Of a stretch of 64,000 nt of DNA, positions 40,564-50,513 are shown piece after piece (within the stretch, counting starts at the first letter, position 1; each line of letters starts with the position of its first letter). Made by a program: the position numbers and the translations under genes. Below the pieces are notes generated by a model. It ran no database searches and was not told the origin of the DNA. It was given only the letters and a program-made list of their open reading frames with translations. Source of the DNA: an uncultured Actinomycetes bacterium (GTDB lineage: Bacteria > Actinomycetota > Acidimicrobiia > Acidimicrobiales > RAAP-2); NCBI GenBank assembly GCA_903860745.1, contig CAIORQ010000044.1, positions 1 to 64,000 on the forward strand. Direction: 5' to 3'.

Positions 40564-42077
40564 AGCGAGCCCTTGGTGGAACGGATGAGCGAGCCGTCGC
40601 GCACCAGGGCCTGGGCCATGGCGCGGCCCACCGCCTTGAAGGCGGCCTCGGCCACGTGGTGGGCGTTCTCGCCGGTCGCCGTGACGTGCAGGGTGATGCG
40701 CGCGGTCTGGGCCAGGGACTCGAAGGCGTGCGCGGCCATGCCCGGGTCGGGGTCGATGTTGAGCGTCGCCTTGGCGCGCCCCGACAGGTCCACCACCGCG
40801 TGGGCCAGGGCTTCGTCCATCGGCACGCGCGACTCGCCGTAGCGCGCCAGTCCCTTGCGGTCGCCGAGCGCCTGGTCGAGCGCCTCGCCGAAGGCGCGCA
40901 TCATGTCCTCGACGGTGTGGTGGTCGCCGGTCTCCAGGTCCCCGACGCCCTCGAGGCGCAGGTCCATCCCGCCGTGGAAGGCGAGCTGGGTGAGCATGTG
41001 GTCGTAGAAGCCCTCGCCGGTGTTGACGTAGACGCGGCCCTGGCCGGGGATGCGCAGGCGCAGGTTGAGCAGCGTCTCGGCGGTCGCGCGCCGGTAGCGC
41101 AGCGGCGCCGCCTCGAGGGGTTCACCCAGCAGCTCGGCGCGCAGCGCGCCGAGCAGGATGTCGTCGTCGATCTCGTCACGGATCGAGATGCGCAGTCCCC
41201 TCGCGTAGGCGCGCAGCATCACGCCGTAGGGCAGCATCCGGTCCACCAGCGCCTGGGGGTTCTCCATGGGGATGAACAAGAAGTTGGTGAACGACGCGAG
41301 CGGCGTGAGGCCCAGCGAGTGCAGCTCGCGCGCCACGCGTTCGCGCTCGGCCACCTGGGCCGTCACGTCGAGCGGCGTCGTGATCGAGGCCAGGGCCAGC
41401 GAGGCCGACAGGGCCGACACCGACAGCGGGGCCTGGTAGGAGTTGATCAGCGCGGTCGTCGCCGGGCTCGCCAGGGCGTAGCCCACCCGGGCGCCCGCCA
41501 GGCCGTAGGCCTTGGAGAAGGTGCGCAGCACGATCGCCCCGTCGGCCACGCGCGCGGTCTCGTCGACGCCGGCGTAGTGCGCGTAGGCCTCGTCGATGAC
41601 GAGCTGTCCCGACACCTCCGGCACGGCGCAGAGCTCGCCCGTGGGGTTGTTGGGACGGCACACGAAGACCAGGTCCGCCGTCGCGGGGTCCTCGACCATC
41701 GTAGCGCCCGCCATGGCCGCGGCGTAGCGGTACATCGAATAGGAGTCGGCGGGCACCTGGGCCACCGTGCCGTTCTCGGCGAAGATGGCCGCCAGCAGGA
41801 TGATGAACTCGTCGCTGCCCGCCCCCAGCGAGACCTGGTCGAGGCCCACGCCGTGGTGCTCGGCGATGGCCCGGCGCAGGCTCTCGTAACGGCCGCGGTC
41901 GTACTCGTTGACGTCGGCCAGGGCCTTGGCCAGGGCCGCCGGGCGGGCACTGGCCGGTGGGGAGGCGGGCGTGTTGCCGTCGAAGCGCAGGATCTGGTTG
42001 GGGCGCAGCCCCACGCGTTCGGCCAGGGCCTCGTTGGAGGGGGGCCACTGGTAGGTGTCGAGGGCGCGGCGGGTCAT
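40560..42077 (-). CDS. HisC-HisB fusion: histidinol-phosphate aminotransferase / IGP dehydratase
   Basis: One 505-residue frame carries two enzymes. Residues about 1-330 are HisC: the PLP Lys is in TFSKAYGLAGARVGY, with the Asp of VIDEAYAHY and CRPNNPTGE. Residues about 335-505 are HisB: YRRATAETLLNLRLRI begins it, then FYDHMLTQLAFH and GDHHTVED (manganese ligands), VPMDEALAHAVVDLSG, and GENAHHVAEAAFKA (second metal site). There is no stop, frameshift or long linker between them. Known HisB fusions join HisB to a phosphatase, so HisC-HisB is unusual. The ATG overlaps the hisD stop by 4 nt. Confidence 0.93.
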   Translation of the reverse strand: MTRRALDTYQWPPSNEALAERVGLRPNQILRFDGNTPASPPASARPAALAKALADVNEYDRGRYESLRRAIAEHHGVGLDQVSLGAGSDEFIILLAAIFAENGTVAQVPADSYSMYRYAAAMAGATMVEDPATADLVFVCRPNNPTGELCAVPEVSGQLVIDEAYAHYAGVDETARVADGAIVLRTFSKAYGLAGARVGYALASPATTALINSYQAPLSVSALSASLALASITTPLDVTAQVAERERVARELHSLGLTPLASFTNFLFIPMENPQALVDRMLPYGVMLRAYARGLRISIRDEIDDDILLGALRAELLGEPLEAAPLRYRRATAETLLNLRLRIPGQGRVYVNTGEGFYDHMLTQLAFHGGMDLRLEGVGDLETGDHHTVEDMMRAFGEALDQALGDRKGLARYGESRVPMDEALAHAVVDLSGRAKATLNIDPDPGMAAHAFESLAQTARITLHVTATGENAHHVAEAAFKAVGRAMAQALVRDGSLIRSTKGSL

Positions 42078-43132
42078 CGGCGCGCCGCGGCCTTGTGGGC
42101 GCTCATGCCCTCGAGCTCGGCCAATGCCTCGATGGTGGGCGCCAGGCGCTCGAGCCCGTCCTGGGAGACGCGCTGGACGGTGACGGCCTTCATGTAGGTC
42201 TCCAGGCCCAGGCCACCCGAGACCTTGGCCCATCCACCGGTGGGCAGAACGTGGTTGCCGCCGGTGGCGTAGTCGCCGGCGGGCACCGGCGAGTAGGGGC
42301 CGACGAAGACGGCGCCGGCGTTGCGGATCCGTGGCGCCAGGGACTCCGCGCGCTCGCCGAGCAGCGCCACGTGCTCGGCGGCGTAGCCCTCGATCTCGGC
42401 CAGCGCGGCGTCGAGGTCCTCACCGACGCGAACGACGAAGGCGCGGCTGTCGGGACCGTGCTCCATCTGGGCGTCGAGCTCTTGTTGGATGATGGCCTCG
42501 TCGAAGCCCAGGTCGGCGGCCACGACGATCTCGCTGGGCCCCGCGGGCAAGTCGATGGCGACGTCCTTGCTCACCAGCAGCTTGGCGGTGTTGACCGCCC
42601 CGCCGCCGGGTCCCACGATCTTGTCCACCGCCTTGATCGACTCGGTGCCGTAGGCCATGGCGGCGATGGCCTGGGCGCCGCCGATGGCCCAGACCTCCTC
42701 GATGCCGAGCAGGGCCGCGGCGGCGGCCACCGCCGGCGCGCCGCTGGGGGGCGTGCAGACCACGATGCGCTCCACGCCGGCCACCTGCGCCGGGACGGCC
42801 CCCATGATCAACGAGGACACGAGGCCCTTGGGGACGTAGATGCCCACGGAGCGGATCGGCGACCAGCGCCGCTCGAGGGTCACGCCGGGCGACACCTCGA
42901 GGGTCACGTCCTGGGGTCGCTGGGCGGCGTGCCAGGTCCGCACCGACTGGGCCGCGTCGAGGATGGCCGCGGTGGGGATGTCGCCGTAGGGGACCGCGCG
43001 CTCGGGCGACTCCGCGGTCGTCTGGTCGAGGCGCTGGCTCCACTCCACCAGGGCGACGTCGCCGCGCTCGCGCACGTCGGCGACGATCTCGGCGATGGTG
43101 ACCGGACGGTCGGTCTTGACAGGTGAACTCAT
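42074..43132 (-). CDS. hisD: Histidinol dehydrogenase, compact form
   Basis: Oxidises histidinol to histidine with two NAD. The 352-residue protein is about 80 residues shorter than usual HisD (about 430). Yet it keeps the core: YVPKGLVSSLIMGAVPAQVAG (seen as YVPKGLVSS), GGAQAIAAMAYGT, DKIVGPGG, AGPSEIVV, the zinc Gln-His of DAQMEHG, the catalytic Glu-His of AAEHV, the Asp of AGDYATGGNHVLPTG, and the C-terminal zinc His in EGMSAH. The missing parts are at the N-terminus and in the region before AAEHV. The ATG overlaps the hisG stop. Confidence 0.9.
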   Translation of the reverse strand: MSSPVKTDRPVTIAEIVADVRERGDVALVEWSQRLDQTTAESPERAVPYGDIPTAAILDAAQSVRTWHAAQRPQDVTLEVSPGVTLERRWSPIRSVGIYVPKGLVSSLIMGAVPAQVAGVERIVVCTPPSGAPAVAAAAALLGIEEVWAIGGAQAIAAMAYGTESIKAVDKIVGPGGGAVNTAKLLVSKDVAIDLPAGPSEIVVAADLGFDEAIIQQELDAQMEHGPDSRAFVVRVGEDLDAALAEIEGYAAEHVALLGERAESLAPRIRNAGAVFVGPYSPVPAGDYATGGNHVLPTGGWAKVSGGLGLETYMKAVTVQRVSQDGLERLAPTIEALAELEGMSAHKAAARR

Positions 43133-43986
43133 GGGACCATTCTTTCCACGGGCAGCGTGAGCACGGAGCTCGCACCGCGGGCTTGTAGTTGAGGCAGCAG
43201 CGACCAGATCTGCGAGGCCGGCACCAGGGCGTGCACCGCCACCGTGCCGGGCGTGGCGAGGTCCATCACCGTGGGCGAACCCGTGGTCGGCAGCAGCGCG
43301 GTCACCTCGTCGAGACGGTCCTTGGCGATGTTGAAGAGCAGGTAGCGGGTCGCGCGTGCGTTGATCACCGAGGCCAGCAGCATCGTCAGGGTGTTCTGGG
43401 CTTCGTGGTCGCTCGCGCCGCGTCGTCCGACCAGCACGGCTTCGGACTCGAAGATGGTGCCCAGCGAACGCAGGCCGTTGGTGCGCAACGTCGAACCGGT
43501 GGAGACCAGGTCGACGATGGCGTCGGCCAGGCCGAGGCGCGGGGTGATCTCCACCGAGCCCGAGACCCGGACGATGTCGGCGCTGAGGCCGTTGCGCTCG
43601 AGCCAGTTGCCGACGATGCGCGGGTGCGAGGTCGCGATGCGCCGGCCGTTCAGCTGACCGAGCTCCTCGGCGACGTCCTCGGTGGAGACCGCCGCCTGCA
43701 GCGAACAGGTCCCGTAGCCCAGACGCAGCAGGACGTCGACCTCGAAGTCGCGCTCGCTCACCAGGTCGAGGCCGGTGATGCCGCAGTCCACCACGCCGTC
43801 TTGCACGTACTCGGGCACGTCGTCGGCGCGCACGAAGAGCAGGTCGATGTCGGCGTTGCGGCAGAAGGTCTGCAAGACGCGCTCGCCGGGCTCCTGGGGG
43901 GCCACGCCGGTGGCTTCGAGCAAGGACCACGAGGGCTCGCGCAATCGGCCCTTGGAGGGCAGGGCCAGGGTCAGGCGTCGGTTCAT
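43129..43986 (-). CDS. hisG: ATP phosphoribosyltransferase HisG (long form)
   Basis: First enzyme of histidine synthesis. The 285 residues include the catalytic domains (LALPSKGRLREP, VDCGITGLDL, DAIVDLVSTGSTL at the PRPP loop) and the C-terminal HisG_C regulatory domain that binds histidine (MDLATPGTVAVHALVP). No hisZ is needed for this long form. The ATG overlaps the stop of the TrpR-like regulator gene by 4 nt. Confidence 0.97.
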   Translation of the reverse strand: MNRRLTLALPSKGRLREPSWSLLEATGVAPQEPGERVLQTFCRNADIDLLFVRADDVPEYVQDGVVDCGITGLDLVSERDFEVDVLLRLGYGTCSLQAAVSTEDVAEELGQLNGRRIATSHPRIVGNWLERNGLSADIVRVSGSVEITPRLGLADAIVDLVSTGSTLRTNGLRSLGTIFESEAVLVGRRGASDHEAQNTLTMLLASVINARATRYLLFNIAKDRLDEVTALLPTTGSPTVMDLATPGTVAVHALVPASQIWSLLPQLQARGASSVLTLPVERMVP

Positions 43987-44297
43987 GATCGTCCTCGTTT
44001 CAGTACGGCGGCGTAGCCGCCCTCGCCGTAGCGCAGCCAGTGCGCCACGCGGGTCACGGTCGCCGTCGAGGCTCCCGTACGCCGCGAGATCTCCTGGTAG
44101 GCGACGCCCTCGCTCACCAGACGCGCGACCTGTAGACGCTGGCCCATCGCGTCGAGCTCGGCGGTCGTGCACAGGTCGCGCAGGAACGCGGTCATGACCT
44201 CGGGGTCGCGCAGCCGCACGAAGGCGGCGACCAGCTCGTCGAAGCGCTGGCTCGTCTCGTCGTGCGCCTCGGCCGGGAGGACCTTTCCACTCGTCAT
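43983..44297 (-). CDS. TrpR-superfamily (YerC/YecD-type) regulator, probable his repressor
   Basis: A 104-residue all-helical protein like TrpR. LRDLCTTAELDAMGQRLQVARLV is helix region C, and the helix-turn-helix is YQEISRRTGASTATVTRVAHWL, seen as SRRTGASTATVTRV. These proteins bind palindromic DNA as dimers, with an amino acid corepressor in TrpR. It is the first gene of the his operon, coupled to hisG by ATGA, which points to control by histidine. A palindrome overlaps its own -10 box. TAGCAT lies 6 nt before the ATG, so the mRNA is likely leaderless. Confidence 0.9.
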   Translation of the reverse strand: MTSGKVLPAEAHDETSQRFDELVAAFVRLRDPEVMTAFLRDLCTTAELDAMGQRLQVARLVSEGVAYQEISRRTGASTATVTRVAHWLRYGEGGYAAVLKRGRS

Positions 44298-44303
44298 ATC
44301 AAC

Positions 44304-44321
44304 ATGCTAACGTAGTAGCAC
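44304..44321. promoter_or_regulatory. Bidirectional his promoter with palindromic operator
   Basis: Between the regulator ATG (44297-44295) and the hisA ATG (44328) lies TGCTA-N6-TAGCA (44305-44320). On the minus strand TAGCAT (44309-44304) is a -10 box 6 nt from the ATG; on the plus strand TAGCAC (44316-44321) is a -10-like box 6 nt from hisA. One dimer bound here would cover both. An outer repeat CATATCA/TGATATG (44295-44301, 44324-44330) spans the two start codons. Confidence 0.7.
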
Positions 44322-44327
44322 GCTGAT

Positions 44328-45011
44328 ATGCAACTGATCCCCGCCATCGACCTCCTCGGCGACGACGCCGTGCGCCTCGAACGAGGCGACTACGACCGCG
44401 TCCTGTTCCGGCTCCCGCTCGAGGAGTTCTTCGCGCGCGTCGTGGCGACCGGACCCGACCTCATCCACGTCGTCGACCTGCAGGGCGCCCGCGACGGGGC
44501 CCTGCGCCCCGAGGTGATCGCCCGATGCGCGGCCCTGGCCGGCGAGGTGCCCCTGCAGGTGTCGGGCGGGATCCGCTCGCTGGAGACCGCGCGCGCGGTG
44601 CTCGGCGCCGGTGCGCAGCGGGTCATCCTGGGCACCGCGCTGTGGGACGACGACGCCCTGGGCCGTTACGTCGAGGCGCTGGGCGATCGGCTCGTGGCGG
44701 CGCTCGACGTGCGCGACGGGCGCCTCGCGGTACGCGGATGGCTGGCGGAGGCCGGCCTCGACGTGGACGAGGCCCTCGAGCGCTGTCGCGACGCGGGCGT
44801 CACGCGACTGCACGTCACGGCCATCGCCCGCGACGGGACGATGAGCGGGCCCGACCTCGCCCTCTACGAGAGGGTCTGCGCCAGCGGACTCAAGGTGGTG
44901 GCCGCGGGCGGAGTGCGCGACGACGCCGACCTGGCGGCCCTCGACGCCGTCGGCTGCGAAGCCGCGGTGATGGGAGTGGGTTTCCTGTCCCGACTTGGCA
45001 TCACCTTCTGA
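44328..45011 (+). CDS. hisA: HisA: ProFAR isomerase
   Basis: A 227-residue TIM barrel that converts ProFAR to PRFAR. The catalytic Asp is in PAIDLLGDDAVRL (residue 8) and the second Asp is in LVAALDVRDG; GGIRS and AAGGVRDD are the phosphate sites. Actinobacterial homologues (PriA) also act as TrpF, but specific residues cannot be judged safely here. It is transcribed away from the rest of the his genes through the shared 30-bp region, and has no ribosome site. Confidence 0.95.
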   Translation: MQLIPAIDLLGDDAVRLERGDYDRVLFRLPLEEFFARVVATGPDLIHVVDLQGARDGALRPEVIARCAALAGEVPLQVSGGIRSLETARAVLGAGAQRVILGTALWDDDALGRYVEALGDRLVAALDVRDGRLAVRGWLAEAGLDVDEALERCRDAGVTRLHVTAIARDGTMSGPDLALYERVCASGLKVVAAGGVRDDADLAALDAVGCEAAVMGVGFLSRLGITF

Positions 45012-45070
45012 AGTATTTTCGCCCCCTGACGTGGACGAATCCGGACAAAGATGACAAGAGGCCCTAGGTG

Positions 45071-45086
45071 AGGCATTGTTATGCCT
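45071..45086. repeat. Inverted repeat upstream of membrane protein gene
   Basis: AGGCAT-TGTT-ATGCCT lies 48 bp before the start at 45134, downstream of hisA. It may be a small operator or hairpin. No regulator is adjacent. Confidence 0.3.
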
Positions 45087-45133
45087 TGTGAAACCTCGCA
45101 CAATGGTCGAGGTACTTAAAGAAAGGGCCATTC

Positions 45134-45700
45134 ATGAAGCGTCGTACTCTTGATTTGCTGTTGACCTGGTTGGGCGTGATACTCACCGTTGCGCTCATTG
45201 GAGCTGGAGCGGGGCTGATGGTGGGATACACCTTCGCCAACAACCAGGTCACCACCCAACTCGCCCAGCAGAAGATCTTCTTCCCCGACAAGGCAGCGTT
45301 CGCGCACCCGGTGGCGGGCAGCGAGATCACGCCGTCGATGATCCCCTCGGTCTCGCAGTACGCCGGCCAGCAGTTGTTGACCGGCCAGCAGGCCGAGGTC
45401 TTCGCCAACGACTTCATCGCCGTGCACCTCCAGGAGATCGGTGGCGGGAAGACGTATTCCCAACTCAGCGCGGAGCTGCAGTCCAACCCCTCCAACACCA
45501 CTCTGTCCAACCAGGTCGACACGATCTTCAAGGGCACCATGTTGCGCGGCTCGCTCCTCAACGCCTACGGCTACTGGTTCTTCGGCCAGATCGCGTTGTA
45601 CGCATCGATCGGTTGCTTCCTCCTCGCGTTGGTGATGCTGGTTCTGACGCTGCTAGGTCTCCGGCACTATCGACGGGTCGACGACACTACCGTCATTTAG
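45134..45700 (+). CDS. Two-span membrane protein of unknown function
   Basis: Not recognised. A 188-residue protein with one span near the N-terminus (LLTWLGVILTVALIGAGAG), about 105 polar residues with many Gln, Asn and Thr (residues 35-140), and a second span near the C-terminus (ALYASIGCFLLALVMLV) followed by a basic tail. With both ends inside, the loop would be extracytoplasmic. AT content is higher than in the neighbouring genes. An AAAG-rich GAAAGGG site precedes the ATG. A strong terminator follows. Confidence 0.7.
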   Translation: MKRRTLDLLLTWLGVILTVALIGAGAGLMVGYTFANNQVTTQLAQQKIFFPDKAAFAHPVAGSEITPSMIPSVSQYAGQQLLTGQQAEVFANDFIAVHLQEIGGGKTYSQLSAELQSNPSNTTLSNQVDTIFKGTMLRGSLLNAYGYWFFGQIALYASIGCFLLALVMLVLTLLGLRHYRRVDDTTVI

Positions 45701-45720
45701 CTCAACCGGAGTAATAAAGC

Positions 45721-45750
45721 AAAGAGCCCGGGCCCCCTCCCGGGCTCTTT
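45721..45750 (+). terminator. Rho-independent terminator
   Basis: AAAGAGCCCGGG and CCCGGGCTCTTT form a perfect 12-bp stem with a 6-nt loop, ending in CTCTTTGT. The A-rich 5' and T-rich 3' flanks make it bidirectional in design. It is the clearest intrinsic terminator in the window, 20 bp after the membrane protein stop. Confidence 0.85.
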
Positions 45751-45805
45751 GTCACGTCCGGGGCCCGGTGCCGACGTCGCCTCGCGCACTGGAGGAGACT
45801 GGGGC

Positions 45806-46411
45806 ATGTCCGATCACTGGAACGCGGTGTACGCCTCACGGAGCGACCAGGAGGTGAGCTGGTTCGAGACGGAGCCGTCGACCTCGCTCGAGCTCCTCGA
45901 CCTCTTGGGGGTCTCCCCCGCCGACTCGGTGCTCGACGTCGGGGGCGGCCGCAGCACCCTGGTCGACCGCTTGGCCGAACGAGGCCACCGCGACCTCAGC
46001 GTCCTCGACCTCTCGGACACCGCACTGGCCGCCGTGAGCTCGAGACTGGCGCCGGGCGCCGTGAGGACCATCGTGGCGGACGTCACCACCTGGCGTCCGA
46101 CACGGCGCTTCGACGTCTGGCACGACCGGGCGACCCTGCACTTCCTCGACGCCGAGCACGTCGGGGCCTACGTCGCGACCCTGCACGACGCCCTCTCGCT
46201 CCACGGTGGCGTCGTGCTCGGCGTCTTCGCACCCGACGGACCCGACTCCTGCTCCGGCCTCCCCGTCACCCGCTACGACGCCGCGGGCTTGACCACCCTG
46301 CTCGGTGAGCAGTTCACCGTCGTCCACCAACGTCGCACCTCACACACCACTCCCTGGGGGTCGCGCCAGTCCTTCCAGTGGATCGCCGCGCGTCGCCAGG
46401 TCGAGGCATGA
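45806..46411 (+). CDS. Class I SAM-dependent methyltransferase
   Basis: A 201-residue methyltransferase. The opening WNAVYASRSDQEVSWFE and the glycine motif VLDVGGGRS (near residue 46) are those of the small methyltransferase group related to thiopurine or metalloid methylases. DVWHDRATLHFL is motif IV. The substrate is unknown. ATG at 45806 has GGAGGAG upstream, which decides it over the longer frame. It begins just after the terminator. Confidence 0.87.
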   Translation: MSDHWNAVYASRSDQEVSWFETEPSTSLELLDLLGVSPADSVLDVGGGRSTLVDRLAERGHRDLSVLDLSDTALAAVSSRLAPGAVRTIVADVTTWRPTRRFDVWHDRATLHFLDAEHVGAYVATLHDALSLHGGVVLGVFAPDGPDSCSGLPVTRYDAAGLTTLLGEQFTVVHQRRTSHTTPWGSRQSFQWIAARRQVEA

Positions 46412-46466
46412 GCACTATCTGCCCCTGAGGGGTCGAGGTCGGGGTGAAACTTTGTAACGTGAAGGG

Positions 46467-49256
<2,790 letters not shown>

Positions 49257-49325
49257 GCCTTCGCGGATGCCCGAGCGCCGCCCCGCCATGAATTAGGTTG
49301 GGGTCGAGAAAGAGGAGTGGGAAAG

Positions 49326-49763
49326 ATGCCCTTCGGTGAAGCTGTCCGCACGGTCCTGCAGAAGTACGCCGAGTTCAAGGGGCGTGCCCCACGCTCGGAG
49401 TTCTGGTGGTGGGCCCTCTTCTACAACGTCATCTACTGGTTCATGCTCCTGTTCCTGACCCGCCTCGTCTTCCTGGTGGCCATCGCCTTCCTGATCCCCA
49501 ACCTGGCAGTGGGCGTACGTCGCATGCACGACTCGGACCACTCGGGATGGTGGATCATTTGTCCCATCGCGAACTTCGTCCTGTTGTTCTTCCCCTCGAC
49601 CCCCGGGGCCAACCGCTACGACGTCGGCGCCGGTGTCGGCACCTACACCCCCACCGTCGACGAGTCGTCGCTCTCGAGCACCACGATGGCCTGCCCCTCG
49701 TGCGGCAAGTTGCGTCTGCCCGGACAGAACTTCTGCCAGGGCTGCGGGAACAAGTTCGAATAG
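49326..49763 (+). CDS. DUF805 membrane protein with C-terminal zinc ribbon
   Basis: A 145-residue protein. The N-terminal DUF805 part has YAEFKGRAPRSEFWWW and two or three hydrophobic segments, with VGVRRMHDSDHSGWW in the loop. The last 25 residues add a zinc ribbon, ACPSCGK ... CQGCGNKFE. DUF805 function is unknown. The fusion suggests a membrane-bound metal or nucleic acid contact. AGAGGAG precedes the ATG and TAGGTT lies further upstream. Confidence 0.83.
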   Translation: MPFGEAVRTVLQKYAEFKGRAPRSEFWWWALFYNVIYWFMLLFLTRLVFLVAIAFLIPNLAVGVRRMHDSDHSGWWIICPIANFVLLFFPSTPGANRYDVGAGVGTYTPTVDESSLSSTTMACPSCGKLRLPGQNFCQGCGNKFE

Positions 49764-49830
49764 GAACCGTCGCGCCTCGAGACGTCGGTCGTTAGGATGC
49801 GCTGGAGACCTCGATCGACAGGAGCATCCG

Positions 49831-50268
49831 ATGCCACGACGTAGCGCTGACACCCACTGGAGCGGAGGGCTCAACGACGGTGCGGGCACCGTCAGGCTCT
49901 CGAGCAGCGGCGCCGGGAGCTTCGAGGTGAGCTTCCCGCGCCGCGCCGCCGACGACGCCGAGGGCGTCACCAGCCCCGAGGAGCTCATCGCCGCCGCGCA
50001 CTCCGCCTGCTACGCCATGCAGTGCTCGGCGCTGATCGCGCGCGCCGGCGCGACGCCGGGCACCCTCGACGTCCGCTCCGACGTCACCCTGGAGCCCGAC
50101 CCGGCCGGCGGTTTTCGCATCTCGGGCATCCACCTGACCGTGCGCGCCACCCTCGAGGGGCTCGACGCCGACGCCTTCGCCGAAGTGGCGCAGGCCGCCA
50201 AGGCCGGCTGCCCCGTCTCCAAGGCCCTCACCGGCACCACCATCACCCTCGACGCGGCGCTGGCCTGA
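49831..50268 (+). CDS. OsmC/Ohr-family peroxide reductase
   Basis: A 145-residue OsmC-like protein with the two redox cysteines: AHSACYAMQCSALI (the first Cys region, residues about 54-62) and KAGCPVSKAL near residue 130. OsmC reduces organic peroxides with dithiols. ATG is preceded by AGGAG. Its stop lies 2 bp from the stop of the converging membrane gene. It belongs with the oxidative stress genes seen elsewhere in the window, but shares no operon with them. Confidence 0.93.
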   Translation: MPRRSADTHWSGGLNDGAGTVRLSSSGAGSFEVSFPRRAADDAEGVTSPEELIAAAHSACYAMQCSALIARAGATPGTLDVRSDVTLEPDPAGGFRISGIHLTVRATLEGLDADAFAEVAQAAKAGCPVSKALTGTTITLDAALA

Positions 50269-50270
50269 GG

Positions 50271-50513
50271 CTACTTGCGCCGGGCGGCACTGACCGCGCG
50301 GCGCACCGACACGGTGAGCGCCGCGATCACCAGCACCGGGAGGACGACCACCGCGGTGGTGTTGGCGTGAATCGACTCCGACAGCCACGCCGCGACGGCG
50401 ATGACGACCAGGGCCGCGATGAACAGCTCGGGCGTGTCGCCCACGAGGAAGTCCCACCAGAACAACGCGAAACCCTTGATGAGACGGATCACGAGGGGGG
50501 TCTGCTTGGTCAT
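50271..50513 (-). CDS. Small two-span membrane protein, 80 residues
   Basis: The protein has an amphipathic start (MTKQTPLVIRLIKGFALFWW), two hydrophobic helices (LFIAALVVIAVAAWL; TTAVVVLPVLVIAALTV) and a basic end RRAVSAARRK. The ATG overlaps the stop of the COG4280-like gene by 4 nt, so the two are coupled and may form a complex. Function unknown. Confidence 0.8.
   Translation of the reverse strand: MTKQTPLVIRLIKGFALFWWDFLVGDTPELFIAALVVIAVAAWLSESIHANTTAVVVLPVLVIAALTVSVRRAVSAARRK

Noticed and set aside
41176-42048. Separate genes for HisC and HisB
   Set aside because: No stop, start with ribosome site or frame change occurs at the junction; the same frame covers both domains.
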